This document shows positions 1 through 8,416 of a DNA stretch of 60,871 bases, piece by piece; within the stretch, counting starts at the first letter, position 1; every line of letters begins with the position of its first letter. The position numbers and the translations under genes were made by a program. This DNA is from Mageeibacillus sp. UBA6976 (GTDB lineage Bacteria; Bacillota; Clostridia; Saccharofermentanales; Saccharofermentanaceae), in the NCBI GenBank assembly GCA_002450155.1, contig DJYO01000019.1:1-60871 (forward strand), in the 5' to 3' direction. The notes under the pieces are model-generated. The model was not told where the DNA came from and made no database searches. It saw only the letters and a program-made list of their open reading frames with translations.

Positions 1-60
1 GTGGTAATTCGGGAATCCAGGATAAACAGTTTAGGTATTAAGTTTCTTAAGAAGCAATAA
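1..60 (+). CDS. C-terminal end of an unidentified upstream gene (partial)
   Basis: Frame 1 is open from the first base and ends at TAA 58-60, giving a 19-residue basic tail that ends LKKQ. A strong hairpin follows two bases later, which fits the 3' end of a real gene entering from the left. The piece is too short to identify and could also be a chance open frame. Confidence 0.4.
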   Translation: MVIRESRINSLGIKFLKKQ

Positions 61-61
61 G

Positions 62-88
62 TAACCCCACTTCATTTGAAGTGGGGTT
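62..88. terminator. Bidirectional intrinsic terminator
   Basis: A perfect stem AACCCCACTTC / GAAGTGGGGTT encloses a 4-base loop. It sits between the + frame ending at 60 and lysC ending at 123 on the minus strand. The flanks are only moderately T-rich (ATTGTTGG on +, ACTTATTG on -), so it probably serves both convergent genes. Confidence 0.7.
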
Positions 89-122
89 ATTGTTGGCTTT
101 GTTATTCGTTATGCCGTTGGCA

Positions 123-1475
123 TTAGTATCTGAAGAGCTCTTTGTAGAGTACTCTTACAGCATAGGAGCAGTAGGATTCCGATACACCGAACATCATGGA
201 GATCTCTGATGCGCCCTGGTTTACTATGCGGAGGTTGATACCTGCATTGGAAAGGGCAGTGGCAGCACGTGCCATGATACCTACGGAGTTTGCCATAGCT
301 TCACCAACTATCATGACAATTGCAAGATCTCTGTCGACTTTGCACTTGGCGCCCAATTCCTTCTCTATCCTGTTTACTATCCTCTCTTCTTTCTCCTGGG
401 TAAAGTACTTCTTACGGAGTACTATGGTAACAGTATCTATACCGGAAGGAATGTGGTCGATGGAGAGACCTTCCTCGGCAAAGATCTTAAGCAGATCAGC
501 AAGGAAACCTACCTGATGGTTCATAAGGTATTTGTCTACCGTAATGGTTGCAAAGCCTTTATCACCGGCAATACCTGTTACAAGGGAATCGTAATGGGTT
601 CTCTTGGATACGATCCAGGTACCCTTGGCAGAAGGATTGTTTGTATTCTTTATATTAAGAGGGATACCTTTTGAGAAGACGGGGGAGATAGCTTCTTCGT
701 GAAGGACAGTAAATCCGGCATATGAGAGCTCTCTCATCTCGTCGTATGTGATCTCCGTGATAGGGAAGGGGTTCTTTACCAGTGATGGGTTAACGGCAAA
801 TACATTGTCAACATCTGTCCAGTTCTCGTAGACTTCGGCATTGACTGCAGCTGCGAGTATAGAACCTGTGATATCAGAACCGCCTCTTGAGAATGTGATA
901 ATCTCGCCGTTCTTGGAAACTCCGTAGAAGCCCGGAAATACTGAGATAGTATCAGTGTCTTCGGCAAGCTTTGCAAGATTTGTATAGGATTCGTCAAGGA
1001 TAACTGCTTTGCCTTGGACATCGTGCTCCAGATATAGACCATATTCAGCAGGATCGCAATATCTTGCCTTATGGCCGGAAGCGTTTAGATAGTAAGCTAC
1101 AAGCCTAGCGCAACAATCTTCGCCCATTGCCTTAACGGAATCAAGATACTTGATGTCGTCTGTATAATCAGCGTCTGCTATCTTGCGGAGCTTATCCTCG
1201 ATACCGGGCAGGACCTTCTCGATATTGAGCTCGTCTGCGATCTCGATATATCTGTCAAGAACTGCCTGAAGCTCCTTCTCGTATTCGTTGCCGGCAAGTC
1301 TGGCCTTGGCAACTGCGATAAGGAGGTCAGTAACTTTGGTATCGTCCTTAGTCCTCTTGCCGGGAGCAGAGACAACCATTATCTTACGGTCGTCATCTGA
1401 CAGAACGATATTACATACTTTCTGTATCTGGAAGGCGTTTGCAAGTGATGAACCGCCGAATTTAGTAACTTTCAT
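123..1475 (-). CDS. lysC: Aspartate kinase
   Basis: Aspartokinase phosphorylates L-aspartate, the first step toward lysine, threonine and methionine. The 450-residue protein opens with the family signature KFGGSSLA and carries a second nucleotide/substrate signature SRGGSDITGS in the middle of the kinase domain. The last ~150 residues have the look of the paired ACT regulatory domains, so feedback inhibition by lysine and/or threonine is expected, although the sequence does not say which. Length matches monofunctional LysC/YclM-type enzymes. The ATG at 1475 is preceded by an AGGAG site (1485-1489). The gene is monocistronic, divergent from yqeG, and no lysine riboswitch is visible in the ~100 bases upstream. 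Confidence 0.95.
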   Translation of the reverse strand: MKVTKFGGSSLANAFQIQKVCNIVLSDDDRKIMVVSAPGKRTKDDTKVTDLLIAVAKARLAGNEYEKELQAVLDRYIEIADELNIEKVLPGIEDKLRKIADADYTDDIKYLDSVKAMGEDCCARLVAYYLNASGHKARYCDPAEYGLYLEHDVQGKAVILDESYTNLAKLAEDTDTISVFPGFYGVSKNGEIITFSRGGSDITGSILAAAVNAEVYENWTDVDNVFAVNPSLVKNPFPITEITYDEMRELSYAGFTVLHEEAISPVFSKGIPLNIKNTNNPSAKGTWIVSKRTHYDSLVTGIAGDKGFATITVDKYLMNHQVGFLADLLKIFAEEGLSIDHIPSGIDTVTIVLRKKYFTQEKEERIVNRIEKELGAKCKVDRDLAIVMIVGEAMANSVGIMARAATALSNAGINLRIVNQGASEISMMFGVSESYCSYAVRVLYKELFRY

Positions 1476-1578
1476 AACATTTACTCCTGTGCTTGCAAAT
1501 TTTGTTTATAATACCACATAGACAGTTATTATATACTTCTTGTAACATTAATGTTGTATTTTTTTAATCGAGGTAATA

Positions 1579-2076
1579 ATGAACATATTTAAGGCCATGC
1601 GACCTTCAGGTGTTTATCCTTCTGTTATGGATATGCCCTGGGATAAGCTAAAGGGAGAGGGGATAGACGTAGCCCTTCTTGATTTTGATAACACACTTGG
1701 TCCTGACAGGGCTCATGAACCTGATGAGTACAGCTTTAAATGTATCAGGATGCTTCAGGATCTGGGTATCAGGCCTTGTCTCGTATCCAATGCAAAATCT
1801 TCAAGGTCTGAGGGGATCGCCAGGATACTTGATATCCCCTGTGTTACTTATGCCAAAAAACCAAAACCGGACGGAGTTCTTGATGCCCTTAGTCTTATGG
1901 GCTGCGATAAGACTGCAGCTGTTATGGTTGGAGATCAGGTGTTTACGGATGTTATGGCAGGTAACTTTGCCGGCTGCAGATCTTTCCTTGTTGAGAAATA
2001 TCAGAAGCATGAGATCTGGTATGTAGCTATTAAGAGACCATTTGAGAAGATAGTAAGGCTTATAGCAAAGTTCTGA
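1579..2076 (+). CDS. yqeG: YqeG-family HAD IIIA-type phosphatase
   Basis: A 165-residue HAD-superfamily phosphatase of the YqeG type. HAD motif I is seen as DFDNTL near residue 36, motif II as the SNAKSS segment, the conserved KPKP Lys/Pro stretch as motif III, and motif IV as GDQVFTD. YqeG proteins are cytoplasmic and conserved in Firmicutes; their substrate is not settled. The ATG is preceded by GAGGTAA. In many Firmicutes yqeG sits near core genes, and here efp and the yqhY-recN run follow, interrupted by an AT-rich island. Confidence 0.9.
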   Translation: MNIFKAMRPSGVYPSVMDMPWDKLKGEGIDVALLDFDNTLGPDRAHEPDEYSFKCIRMLQDLGIRPCLVSNAKSSRSEGIARILDIPCVTYAKKPKPDGVLDALSLMGCDKTAAVMVGDQVFTDVMAGNFAGCRSFLVEKYQKHEIWYVAIKRPFEKIVRLIAKF

Positions 2077-2094
2077 ATACAAGGTGCGTCGTTA

Positions 2095-2187
2095 ATGAAT
2101 TCTTACGAGTTTAATAAAAAAGTGACTCTGTTTAAGAAAGATAAGCCTTTATTGTTGTCGCGAAATCATATATTTGTTGTTCTATAA
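2095..2187 (+). pseudogene. Short AT-rich ORF, likely a gene remnant
   Basis: An ATG preceded by AAGGTG opens a 30-codon frame starting MNSYEFNKKV and ending at TAA 2187. Its residue composition resembles the N-terminus of a larger soluble protein, but nothing continues it. Base composition matches the AT-rich island rather than the neighbouring core genes. It may be a truncated gene start; a chance ORF is equally possible. Confidence 0.25.
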
Positions 2188-2220
2188 AATCTTTGAATAT
2201 CTTCTTTGCGGGTGATTGTT

Positions 2221-2607
2221 ATGTTTGATGAAAATAAGAAGTTGATAACTCATCAAAGGTTGGATTTTTTGACAAATATTGGTTATTCATTTGAAGAGAA
2301 CGAATACGGAATTGATTATAAGAATGGTAACATTACTGTTTTCGTTTTTTGGGGCAGATATTATGATTCTGTAGATATTGTTGTACAATATGAGAATTAT
2401 AATCATTGTAATGGTTTTAATTATTCAAAATCTATTCAAAGAAATAAAAGGAAACACATTATTAGTATAAGTAATCGACTAGCATTAAAGAATCCGTTGT
2501 TGATCTTATTCATTAAAGATGATATTAGACGTTTCAATATTATAGCTGACTACTTTATTAAGAATTGTAATGGATTATTGGGTATTGATAATTCAGGGCT
2601 ACTATGA
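2221..2607 (+). CDS. Hypothetical protein in AT-rich island
   Basis: A 128-residue soluble protein rich in Asn, Tyr and Ile, with no signal peptide or membrane segment. I do not recognise the family. In-frame TTG (2206) and GTG (2212) codons lie upstream, but ATG 2221 is preferred by codon type; no clear ribosome binding site settles it. The size, alternating polar/aromatic strands and AT-rich neighbourhood resemble small immunity or orphan proteins of polymorphic-toxin loci, which is inference only. Its C-terminal third (bases 2473-2543) is duplicated in decayed form at 3607-3675, so the locus has carried at least two related genes. Confidence 0.6.
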   Translation: MFDENKKLITHQRLDFLTNIGYSFEENEYGIDYKNGNITVFVFWGRYYDSVDIVVQYENYNHCNGFNYSKSIQRNKRKHIISISNRLALKNPLLILFIKDDIRRFNIIADYFIKNCNGLLGIDNSGLL

Positions 2608-2623
2608 AAAGGTGGTAAAATCT

Positions 2624-2698
2624 ATGACGATAGGCGATATTAAAGAGAATTTAAAGTGGTATGATTATATGTGCAGATTAGTCGAGGTTTCTTGGTAA
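2624..2698 (+). pseudogene. 24-codon ORF in frame with the next gene
   Basis: An ATG with a good upstream AAAAGGTGG site starts a 24-residue frame (MTIGDIKENLKWYDY...) ending at TAA 2696-2698. The following membrane-protein frame begins at GTG 2702, in the same reading frame, one codon later. The two may therefore be one gene split by an in-frame stop, or this may be a short leader peptide coupled to the next gene. Confidence 0.35.
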
Positions 2699-2701
2699 AA
2701 C

Positions 2702-3604
2702 GTGTTGGTATTTGATGTTCTAATTGTCGTGATTAATACGTTTGTTTTGTTGTTTCAATATAAACAGCTTGTCTTACATAATAGATTTCTTTTTGTTTTG
2801 TCATGTGTCTTTATTGCATTTTCAGTTGTTGCCTTGCTGGTTATGAATAGTACTTCAAAAAGAGTCATAATACCTAGATCAGATTGTATATGGATTAAAG
2901 GAAAAATCGGTATTGGTGTCTTGTCTATAGCTATATCAATTGTACTGATGGTCAATTATACGGAATTAGTATCAAAAAATATTTTGTTGGAATCTATTCC
3001 TTTATTTGTATTGGGGTCAATAGCTATTATTTCTGCTCGAAATACGTTTATAGGAGCATCGATGTTTTTGTCCTTTTCTTATATTATATTAAGTAAAGTT
3101 GCCTTTAGTGACGGTTATTATTGGTGCATATACTTGTTTTTTGGTTTGATTTACGTCTTTGCCGCTGTGTTTTGTAGTATTGATAATAGAGAAAGATTTT
3201 TATCTATTTTTGAAAAGCACCCTAAAGATATTTATAAGTTTAGTTGTTCGAAAAATGGAGATTATTTTGAATTGATTAAAATGCTTAATAATGATCAAAT
3301 TACTGCAATAACTATAGATTATCCCAATCCTCTTAAGATTTTTTATATTTGCAATGAAGGCGAGATCTGTAAACCACATGTGATGTCTGATGGTACAGTC
3401 ATTTTTACTGATAACTATAGAATGATTAAATCATTTGATTACACAAAAGGAAATGAGTATTATAAAAAAATGTCTAAAGCAGATAGAAAAAAGTTTATTG
3501 AATCAGTAAAGAAGTATTTGGACAAGAATAATAATTATATAAAGTGTAGATACTATAACCATAGCAGAATATCAGGATATAGAAAAAGGTATCCAGGCGA
3601 ATAA
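2702..3604 (+). CDS. Hypothetical multi-pass membrane protein
   Basis: A 300-residue protein. Roughly the first 165 residues hold five or six hydrophobic segments, and the remaining ~130 form a soluble, Lys/Tyr/Asn-rich domain that ends in a basic tail. The family is not recognised. The GTG start at 2702 has no strong ribosome binding site, while the short in-frame ORF before it (2624-2698) does, so the true N-terminus may lie at 2624 with an interrupting TAA. Codon use is strongly AT-biased compared with efp and yqeG, which suggests recent acquisition. Confidence 0.55.
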   Translation: MLVFDVLIVVINTFVLLFQYKQLVLHNRFLFVLSCVFIAFSVVALLVMNSTSKRVIIPRSDCIWIKGKIGIGVLSIAISIVLMVNYTELVSKNILLESIPLFVLGSIAIISARNTFIGASMFLSFSYIILSKVAFSDGYYWCIYLFFGLIYVFAAVFCSIDNRERFLSIFEKHPKDIYKFSCSKNGDYFELIKMLNNDQITAITIDYPNPLKIFYICNEGEICKPHVMSDGTVIFTDNYRMIKSFDYTKGNEYYKKMSKADRKKFIESVKKYLDKNNNYIKCRYYNHSRISGYRKRYPGE

Positions 3605-3606
3605 CC

Positions 3607-3675
3607 AATCGTAGCATTAAAGAATTCGTTGTTGGTCTTATTCATTAAAGATAGTATTAAGAGTTTCAATACTAT
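3607..3675 (+). repeat. Decayed duplicate of the 3' part of the 2221-2607 gene
   Basis: This stretch aligns with 2473-2543. After a 2-base deletion the next 63 bases differ at about 8 positions. In the matching frame the two copies encode ALKNPLLILFIKDDIRRF and ALKNSLLVLFIKDSIKSF, with mostly conservative changes, so the fragment once belonged to a translated paralogue. No start, ribosome binding site or longer frame remains. Confidence 0.75.
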
Positions 3676-3768
3676 TCATTCCCCAACTGGAAGATGCTAC
3701 GTGAGATAATTTGTAGATTCACATAGCGGACAGTTATTATTTTAATCAGCTGAGCGTTAAACTATTGC

Positions 3769-3797
3769 TTGCAAGTGTTTAGCCTTTAAAGTAAAAT
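3769..3797 (+). promoter_or_regulatory. Sigma-A-type promoter for efp
   Basis: TTGCAA, a 17-base spacer, then TAAAAT, placed about 40 bases before the efp start codon. It gives the core operon its own promoter downstream of the AT-rich island. Confidence 0.55.
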
Positions 3798-3836
3798 TAA
3801 CAAGTTATTCTATTATCAGTAACTAAGGAGATTATT

Positions 3837-4394
3837 ATGATTAGTGCAGGTGATTTCAAGAACGGTATGTGTTTCGAGATGGACAATCAGGTCTATCAGG
3901 TAGTTGAATTCCAGCATGTTAAGCCTGGTAAGGGTGCAGCTTTCGTAAGAACAAAGTATAAGAACGTTAAGACAGGTTCTGTTGTTGAGCGTTCTTTCAA
4001 CCCTAACGAGAAGTTCGAGCAGGCTCAGCTTACAAGACGTGATATGCAGTACATCTATTCAGATGGCGATCTTTACTACTTCATGGATCAGGAGTCTTAT
4101 GAGCAGACACCTATTTCTTCTGACAAGATCGGTGATGCTATCAAGTTCCTTAAGGAAGAGATGATCTGTAAGGTTGTATCTTACAAGGGCGACATCTTCC
4201 AGGTTGAGCTTCCTATCACTGTTGAGCTTGAGATAACAGAGTGCGAGCCCGGTGTAAGAGGCGATACAACAAATAACGCAACTAAGTATGCTACTCTTGA
4301 GACAGGTGCTGTTGTTAAGGTTCCTCTCTTCGTAAACCAGAATGAGGTTATCAGAGTAGATACAAGAACAGGTGAATACCTGGAGAGAGCTTAA
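3837..4394 (+). CDS. efp: Elongation factor P
   Basis: EF-P binds the ribosome next to the P site and relieves stalling at polyproline stretches. The 185-residue length and three-beta-domain plan are standard. The tip loop reads PGKGAAF with Lys at residue 32, the residue that is modified or functions unmodified in different bacteria. The start is well supported by AAGGAG seven bases upstream. No epm or ymfI-type modification gene is seen in this window. It heads the efp-yqhY-amaP-nusB gene run. Confidence 0.97.
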   Translation: MISAGDFKNGMCFEMDNQVYQVVEFQHVKPGKGAAFVRTKYKNVKTGSVVERSFNPNEKFEQAQLTRRDMQYIYSDGDLYYFMDQESYEQTPISSDKIGDAIKFLKEEMICKVVSYKGDIFQVELPITVELEITECEPGVRGDTTNNATKYATLETGAVVKVPLFVNQNEVIRVDTRTGEYLERA

Positions 4395-4422
4395 GCCTTA
4401 TATCTAAGGCCCGGATATTGAC

Positions 4423-4839
4423 ATGGAGAATAACACAATTGCCGAATCTATCAAGGGCGATCGCTCGATGACTCAGGGCTTTGTAGCCCAGTATGCGGCT
4501 GAAGCAGCGCTTCAGGTAGACGGCGTTGTGTCTCTTGTCCCATCCTTTGCGGTAGCACTCAAGGAGAAGGCTGGCGTAGTTCACGACGGCAAGGGGATAA
4601 GAGTTGTATTCGATGAGACAGACGACAATACAGTTTCTATAACCTGTTATCCTATAGTTAAATTTGGAAAGATCATTCCAGAGATAGCTTGGCTAATACA
4701 GGAGAAGATTAAGAGTGATGTAGAACGCTTTACCGGACTTAGTGTCGAAACGGTAGATGTATATGTCTGCGGTGTTCAGGATACACCTGATGCGTCAGAT
4801 GGTTCATCTGCCAGCGAGAAGGGAGATTCGGAAGAATGA
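4423..4839 (+). CDS. yqhY: Asp23/Gls24 family protein, YqhY-like
   Basis: A 138-residue cytoplasmic protein of the Asp23/Gls24 (DUF322) family. The core holds the family pattern of an Ala-rich helix, a V-DG-V turn (LQVDGVVSL), and the closing segment FTGLSVETVDVYVCGV. Members often act near the membrane through an AmaP-type anchor or, as YqhY, near fatty-acid synthesis; the exact role is open. The acidic Ser/Glu tail is a common feature. Its stop overlaps the start of the predicted anchor gene by four bases (ATGA), so translation is probably coupled. The position just before nusB matches B. subtilis yqhY. Confidence 0.85.
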   Translation: MENNTIAESIKGDRSMTQGFVAQYAAEAALQVDGVVSLVPSFAVALKEKAGVVHDGKGIRVVFDETDDNTVSITCYPIVKFGKIIPEIAWLIQEKIKSDVERFTGLSVETVDVYVCGVQDTPDASDGSSASEKGDSEE

Positions 4840-5390
4840 ATGCTTTTATCAGAGTCTTGATGTTTATCTATTCGGTGCTCATCGCCGTGCTGTCCGTTGT
4901 TTTGCTATATGCACTTGTTGATGACGGTATCTTTGCAGATCTGTTGTCACCCTTATCAGCCGTCGTTACAGGACCTATAAGCAGATATGTTTATCTTGCA
5001 GTCCTGCTTCTTTTTATCGTAACTTCGATATTTTCTATCACTAATGTTTTTACATACGGCAGACTTAACAAGACCAGACTCAGAAAGACTGAGATAGGTT
5101 CTGTTGATATTGGTGCTGATGCTATTGAAAGTATTGCGCTCAACTCCGCAAAATCAGCCCAGGTCGGCATCAAGAATGCCAAGTGTCACGTTCTGCCGGG
5201 CAAGAACGGTTCGATCAAGGTCAACCTCTCTTGCGTACTTTATTCCAATGTTGAGATCCCTTCATCCATGAGCAAGGTTCAGGAGAAGGTTAAGAAGGAT
5301 ATCGAGAGATACACAGGTATCGTCGTTGAGACTGTGTTTGTAAGGGTATCCAGAGTTGAGGCTGCTACAGCCAAGGTTGAGAGCAGATAA
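4836..5390 (+). CDS. amaP: AmaP-like membrane anchor for Asp23 proteins
   Basis: A 184-residue protein with two hydrophobic helices (about residues 5-30 and 47-70) followed by a cytoplasmic domain that itself resembles Asp23 (ending YTGIVVETVFVRVSRV). This is the layout of AmaP, the membrane protein that tethers Asp23 in staphylococci. The four-base overlap with the upstream Asp23-like gene supports the pairing. The soluble domain would face the cytoplasm. Function beyond anchoring and envelope-stress association is inferred from the family. Confidence 0.8.
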   Translation: MNAFIRVLMFIYSVLIAVLSVVLLYALVDDGIFADLLSPLSAVVTGPISRYVYLAVLLLFIVTSIFSITNVFTYGRLNKTRLRKTEIGSVDIGADAIESIALNSAKSAQVGIKNAKCHVLPGKNGSIKVNLSCVLYSNVEIPSSMSKVQEKVKKDIERYTGIVVETVFVRVSRVEAATAKVESR

Positions 5391-5393
5391 TCT

Positions 5394-5630
5394 ATGGAGA
5401 GGTTCCTGTCCAAATTATTCGAGAAGATGAAGAACACCAAGGCAGGTGTGATATTTGCATTCCTGTTTTTTACTGTTGCGATACTCTGGTGTATATTCGG
5501 TTTCTTTAAGATGATCTTTATCGTCTTATTTACTGCTACCGGATTCTTTGTCGGATCGTTCCTGTTCAGTGATATGAGCAAGTTTAAGAAGTTCCTTGAC
5601 AGGATACTGCCTCCAGGGAGGTTCAGATGA
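5394..5630 (+). CDS. DUF2273-like small membrane protein
   Basis: A 78-residue protein with two adjacent hydrophobic stretches (about residues 18-38 and 41-60), basic ends and a C-terminal LPPGRFR tail. This matches the small DUF2273 proteins commonly encoded between Asp23/AmaP genes and nusB in Firmicutes. It starts three bases after the amaP stop and its end overlaps nusB by four bases, so it belongs to the same transcript. A molecular role is not known. Confidence 0.7.
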   Translation: MERFLSKLFEKMKNTKAGVIFAFLFFTVAILWCIFGFFKMIFIVLFTATGFFVGSFLFSDMSKFKKFLDRILPPGRFR

Positions 5631-6052
5631 GCAGAATAGAGACCCGTGAGCAAGCTTTTAGATTCCTTTTCCAGTATGGTTTCCGCACCGATCCGGTTGC
5701 AGAGCAGATGGAAATATTCAAGGATATGTTAAGACAGGAGAACGAGTCTTGTGAAGATAAGGATATCGAGGTCGATTTTGTGTATTTTACAGACCTCGTT
5801 TATGGTGTTATCAATTACAGGGATACCATAGACAGTAAGTTTGTCCCGTTTCTTAAGAAATGGAAGCTTGAGAGACTCCCTCAGGCTGACAGGGTCATAT
5901 TAGAGATAGCTGTATATGAGATAGTCAATATGGAGGATATCCCTACCAGTGTATCTATAAACGAAGCTGTTAAGCTTGCCAAGAAATATGGTACCGACAG
6001 TTCTTCATCTTATATTAACGGAGTCTTGAGCAGCTTCGAGAAGAGCCTGTAA
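5627..6052 (+). CDS. nusB: Transcription antitermination factor NusB
   Basis: NusB binds boxA RNA with NusE (S10) and promotes antitermination on rRNA operons. The 141-residue all-helical protein starts with the typical REQAFRFLFQY segment and has the C-terminal signature FINEAVxLAKKYG-type region (SVSINEAVKLAKKYGTDSS) followed by the FINGVLS-like YINGVLSSF. The start overlaps the previous gene by four bases, and the stop shares an A with the xseA start (TAATG). Confidence 0.95.
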   Translation: MSRIETREQAFRFLFQYGFRTDPVAEQMEIFKDMLRQENESCEDKDIEVDFVYFTDLVYGVINYRDTIDSKFVPFLKKWKLERLPQADRVILEIAVYEIVNMEDIPTSVSINEAVKLAKKYGTDSSSSYINGVLSSFEKSL

Positions 6053-7263
6053 TGTTTCAGTTTAAAAATGTAACCAGCCTTAATATCTTCATTAAGGCAC
6101 ATATCAGACAAAGCAAAGAGTTAAGTGATATCGAGCTTACTGCCGAGATCTCGCAGTATACTCTCTATCGTGGAAAGACTGCTTATTTTGCTGTCAAGGA
6201 CGATAAGAGTGTCATTAACTGCGTAATGTTTGAAGACGGCGTAAGACTGCTTGATTTTGTGCCTGATGTTGGAGATAAGGTCAAGCTTCAGGGAAGGATC
6301 GATTTTTACGATGCCCAGGGTAAGGTCCAGTTCTATGTAAGCAGTATGACAAGAGCCGGAGCAGGGGATCTGTATGAACAGTATCTAAAGCTGTTTGCCA
6401 AACTGTCTAATGAAGGCCTTTTCGACCCTGCACACAAAAAGAAGATCCCGCTGCTTCCCAGAAGGATCGGGCTTATTACCTCTCCCTCGGGTAAAGTAAA
6501 ATCAGATGTCATTAATACCATGCGCAAGAAAAATACCCATTTTGACATCGTTCTTTATCCTGCAAGTGTTCAGGGGACTAACTGTGCTCCTGAGGTCTGC
6601 GAAGGGATCGATTACTTTATGTCCACAAGAATAGTGGATGTTATCATCATCGCAAGAGGCGGTGGGTCTTATGACGAACTGTTCTGCTTTAACGATGAGC
6701 GTATAGCGCGCAAGGTATATGACTGCGATATCCCTGTAATAGTTGCCATCGGACATGACGAAGACAAGTTTATCCTTAACTATGTAGCTGACTGTTATTG
6801 CGGCATGCCTGCCGAAGCCGGCAACACTGTCATATGCAGCTATAACGATCAGATGAATGATGTGAATAATCTCTTAATGAGACTTGATATGTCAATGAGG
6901 ATGATCTTAGACAGCAAGAGAGCGAGATTAGATTCATTAAGAAACCATAAGGCTCTTTATTCCACAAGGACGTATTTTGATAATCAGAAGGTTATGGTAA
7001 AGCAGCTGACTGGCCAGATGGGAGATTGCCTTAACCGCAAGATATCTGACGATAAAAAGGATCTTTCAAGCCTTATCTCCAGGCTTGAAACACTGAATCC
7101 CTCCAATGTTCTTAAGAGGGGATATTCTTATGTTTCAGATAAAGACGGTAATGCGATAGAATCTATAAGTAAGATCAATACTGGCGATAAGATATCCGTT
7201 GTCTTTGCTGACGGTGTTGCGGATGCAACTGTTACAGATACAAATATTACGGAGGATAAGTAA
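6052..7263 (+). CDS. xseA: Exodeoxyribonuclease VII large subunit
   Basis: The catalytic subunit of exonuclease VII, which degrades single-stranded DNA from both ends together with XseB. It has an N-terminal OB fold (residues ~5-100), then the conserved catalytic block starting at RIGLITSPSGKVKSDV, with IIIARGGGSYDEL and PVIVAIGHDED. A helical C-terminal stretch precedes the closing segment LKRGYSYVSD typical of XseA. At 403 residues it is at the short end for the family. Translation is coupled to nusB through TAATG, and xseB follows after one base. Confidence 0.95.
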   Translation: MFQFKNVTSLNIFIKAHIRQSKELSDIELTAEISQYTLYRGKTAYFAVKDDKSVINCVMFEDGVRLLDFVPDVGDKVKLQGRIDFYDAQGKVQFYVSSMTRAGAGDLYEQYLKLFAKLSNEGLFDPAHKKKIPLLPRRIGLITSPSGKVKSDVINTMRKKNTHFDIVLYPASVQGTNCAPEVCEGIDYFMSTRIVDVIIIARGGGSYDELFCFNDERIARKVYDCDIPVIVAIGHDEDKFILNYVADCYCGMPAEAGNTVICSYNDQMNDVNNLLMRLDMSMRMILDSKRARLDSLRNHKALYSTRTYFDNQKVMVKQLTGQMGDCLNRKISDDKKDLSSLISRLETLNPSNVLKRGYSYVSDKDGNAIESISKINTGDKISVVFADGVADATVTDTNITEDK

Positions 7264-7264
7264 T

Positions 7265-7492
7265 ATGGACGATACAAAGATTACATATGAGGAAGCCATT
7301 GAGGAGCTGCGCAATGTGGTAAATACACTAAACGAGGGCAAGGTCTCTCTTGATGAATCAATAAAGCTTTACAGCAGAGGGATCGAGCTTGCCGGTATCT
7401 GCAATAAGAAACTTAATGAAGTTGAAGAGAAGATAAGTATTATCAACAAAGAGAATGGTAACGAAGATCCTCTCAATATAGAAAGGAACTGA
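7265..7492 (+). CDS. xseB: Exodeoxyribonuclease VII small subunit
   Basis: A 75-residue protein with the family pattern TYEEAIEELRNVVNTLNEGKVSLDES-, the coiled helical hairpin that binds the C-terminal region of XseA. ATG 7265 is preceded by GGAGG (7251-7255) inside the end of xseA; the longer frame starting at 7199 lacks such a site and adds unrelated residues. It is directly followed by ispA. Confidence 0.95.
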   Translation: MDDTKITYEEAIEELRNVVNTLNEGKVSLDESIKLYSRGIELAGICNKKLNEVEEKISIINKENGNEDPLNIERN

Positions 7493-7495
7493 GAT

Positions 7496-8410
7496 ATGCC
7501 GGATATAGCTGAACTTATCAGATCCTGCGATGAGTGGATCACTCCTGAACTTGATAAGGTATTTGACCCTTCTGTGTCAGAAGATATTACCGTTAAGGCT
7601 GCAAAATACAGTCTTATGGCCGGTGGCAAGAGATTAAGACCTCTTATGATGAAGGAAACATCCAAGATGATGGGGCTTACAGGCATAGATGAAGATATCA
7701 GATACTATGCGGCAACTCTTGAGATGATCCATACCTATTCTCTTATACATGACGATCTGCCGGCCATGGATAATGACGATCTGAGACGCGGCAAGCCCAC
7801 TTGTCATAAGGCGTTTGGTGAGGGTTTTGCCGTATTGGCAGGAGACCTGCTCCTTAATACTGCATGCGAAAGACTAATGTCTATTGCTGTATCAAAGCCT
7901 GAATATGCATATACTTCATATATGATGATGGTAAGAGCAGGCTTAAACGGCATGATCGGCGGTCAGAGTATCGATCTCGCCTCCGAGGATAAGAAGATAG
8001 ATCTTGACCTGCTGATAGAGCTTCAGGATAAGAAGACAGGAGCTCTTATTAAGACGGCAGTAGTTACTCCTTATATGCTGTCAAAAAAACTTACTGCTGA
8101 GACGGCCGGAGCTGACGAGGATTATAAACTCCTCATAAACCTTGCATCACATATAGGACTTGCCTTCCAGATCAAGGATGACATTTTGGATGTTACTTCA
8201 TCTGCTGAAGTGTTGGGTAAGAACGTAGGTAAGGATGCAAGAGACGAGAAGTCCACTTTTGTAACTCTCTTAGGCTTTGATGCGGCATGTGACTATCTTA
8301 ACAAAGAAGCTTGCGGCGCAAGAGAAGTCTTAGGCAAGCTTAAGGAACGCGGCTATGCTACAGCTGATTATGAGATCCTTACGGATTATCTGGTAAACCG
8401 CGATATGTGA
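7496..8410 (+). CDS. ispA: Farnesyl/geranyl diphosphate synthase (IspA type)
   Basis: A trans-prenyltransferase that condenses DMAPP/GPP with IPP. The first aspartate-rich motif is HDDLPAMDND and the second is KDDILD; the GGKRLRPL lysine/arginine motif and GGQSIDL are also present. At 304 residues it matches short-chain synthases. Product length is not certain from sequence, but the small bulky residues before the first Asp motif and the genomic position (xseB-ispA-dxs) favour the C15 enzyme. It feeds undecaprenyl and other isoprenoid synthesis together with Dxs encoded next door. Confidence 0.93.
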   Translation: MPDIAELIRSCDEWITPELDKVFDPSVSEDITVKAAKYSLMAGGKRLRPLMMKETSKMMGLTGIDEDIRYYAATLEMIHTYSLIHDDLPAMDNDDLRRGKPTCHKAFGEGFAVLAGDLLLNTACERLMSIAVSKPEYAYTSYMMMVRAGLNGMIGGQSIDLASEDKKIDLDLLIELQDKKTGALIKTAVVTPYMLSKKLTAETAGADEDYKLLINLASHIGLAFQIKDDILDVTSSAEVLGKNVGKDARDEKSTFVTLLGFDAACDYLNKEACGAREVLGKLKERGYATADYEILTDYLVNRDM

Positions 8411-8416
8411 TCTGTT

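Noticed and set aside
1476..1578. Lysine riboswitch before lysC
   Set aside because: The ~100-base divergent gap is too short and AT-rich and shows no conserved L-box segments; only a small palindrome AACATTAATGTT is seen.
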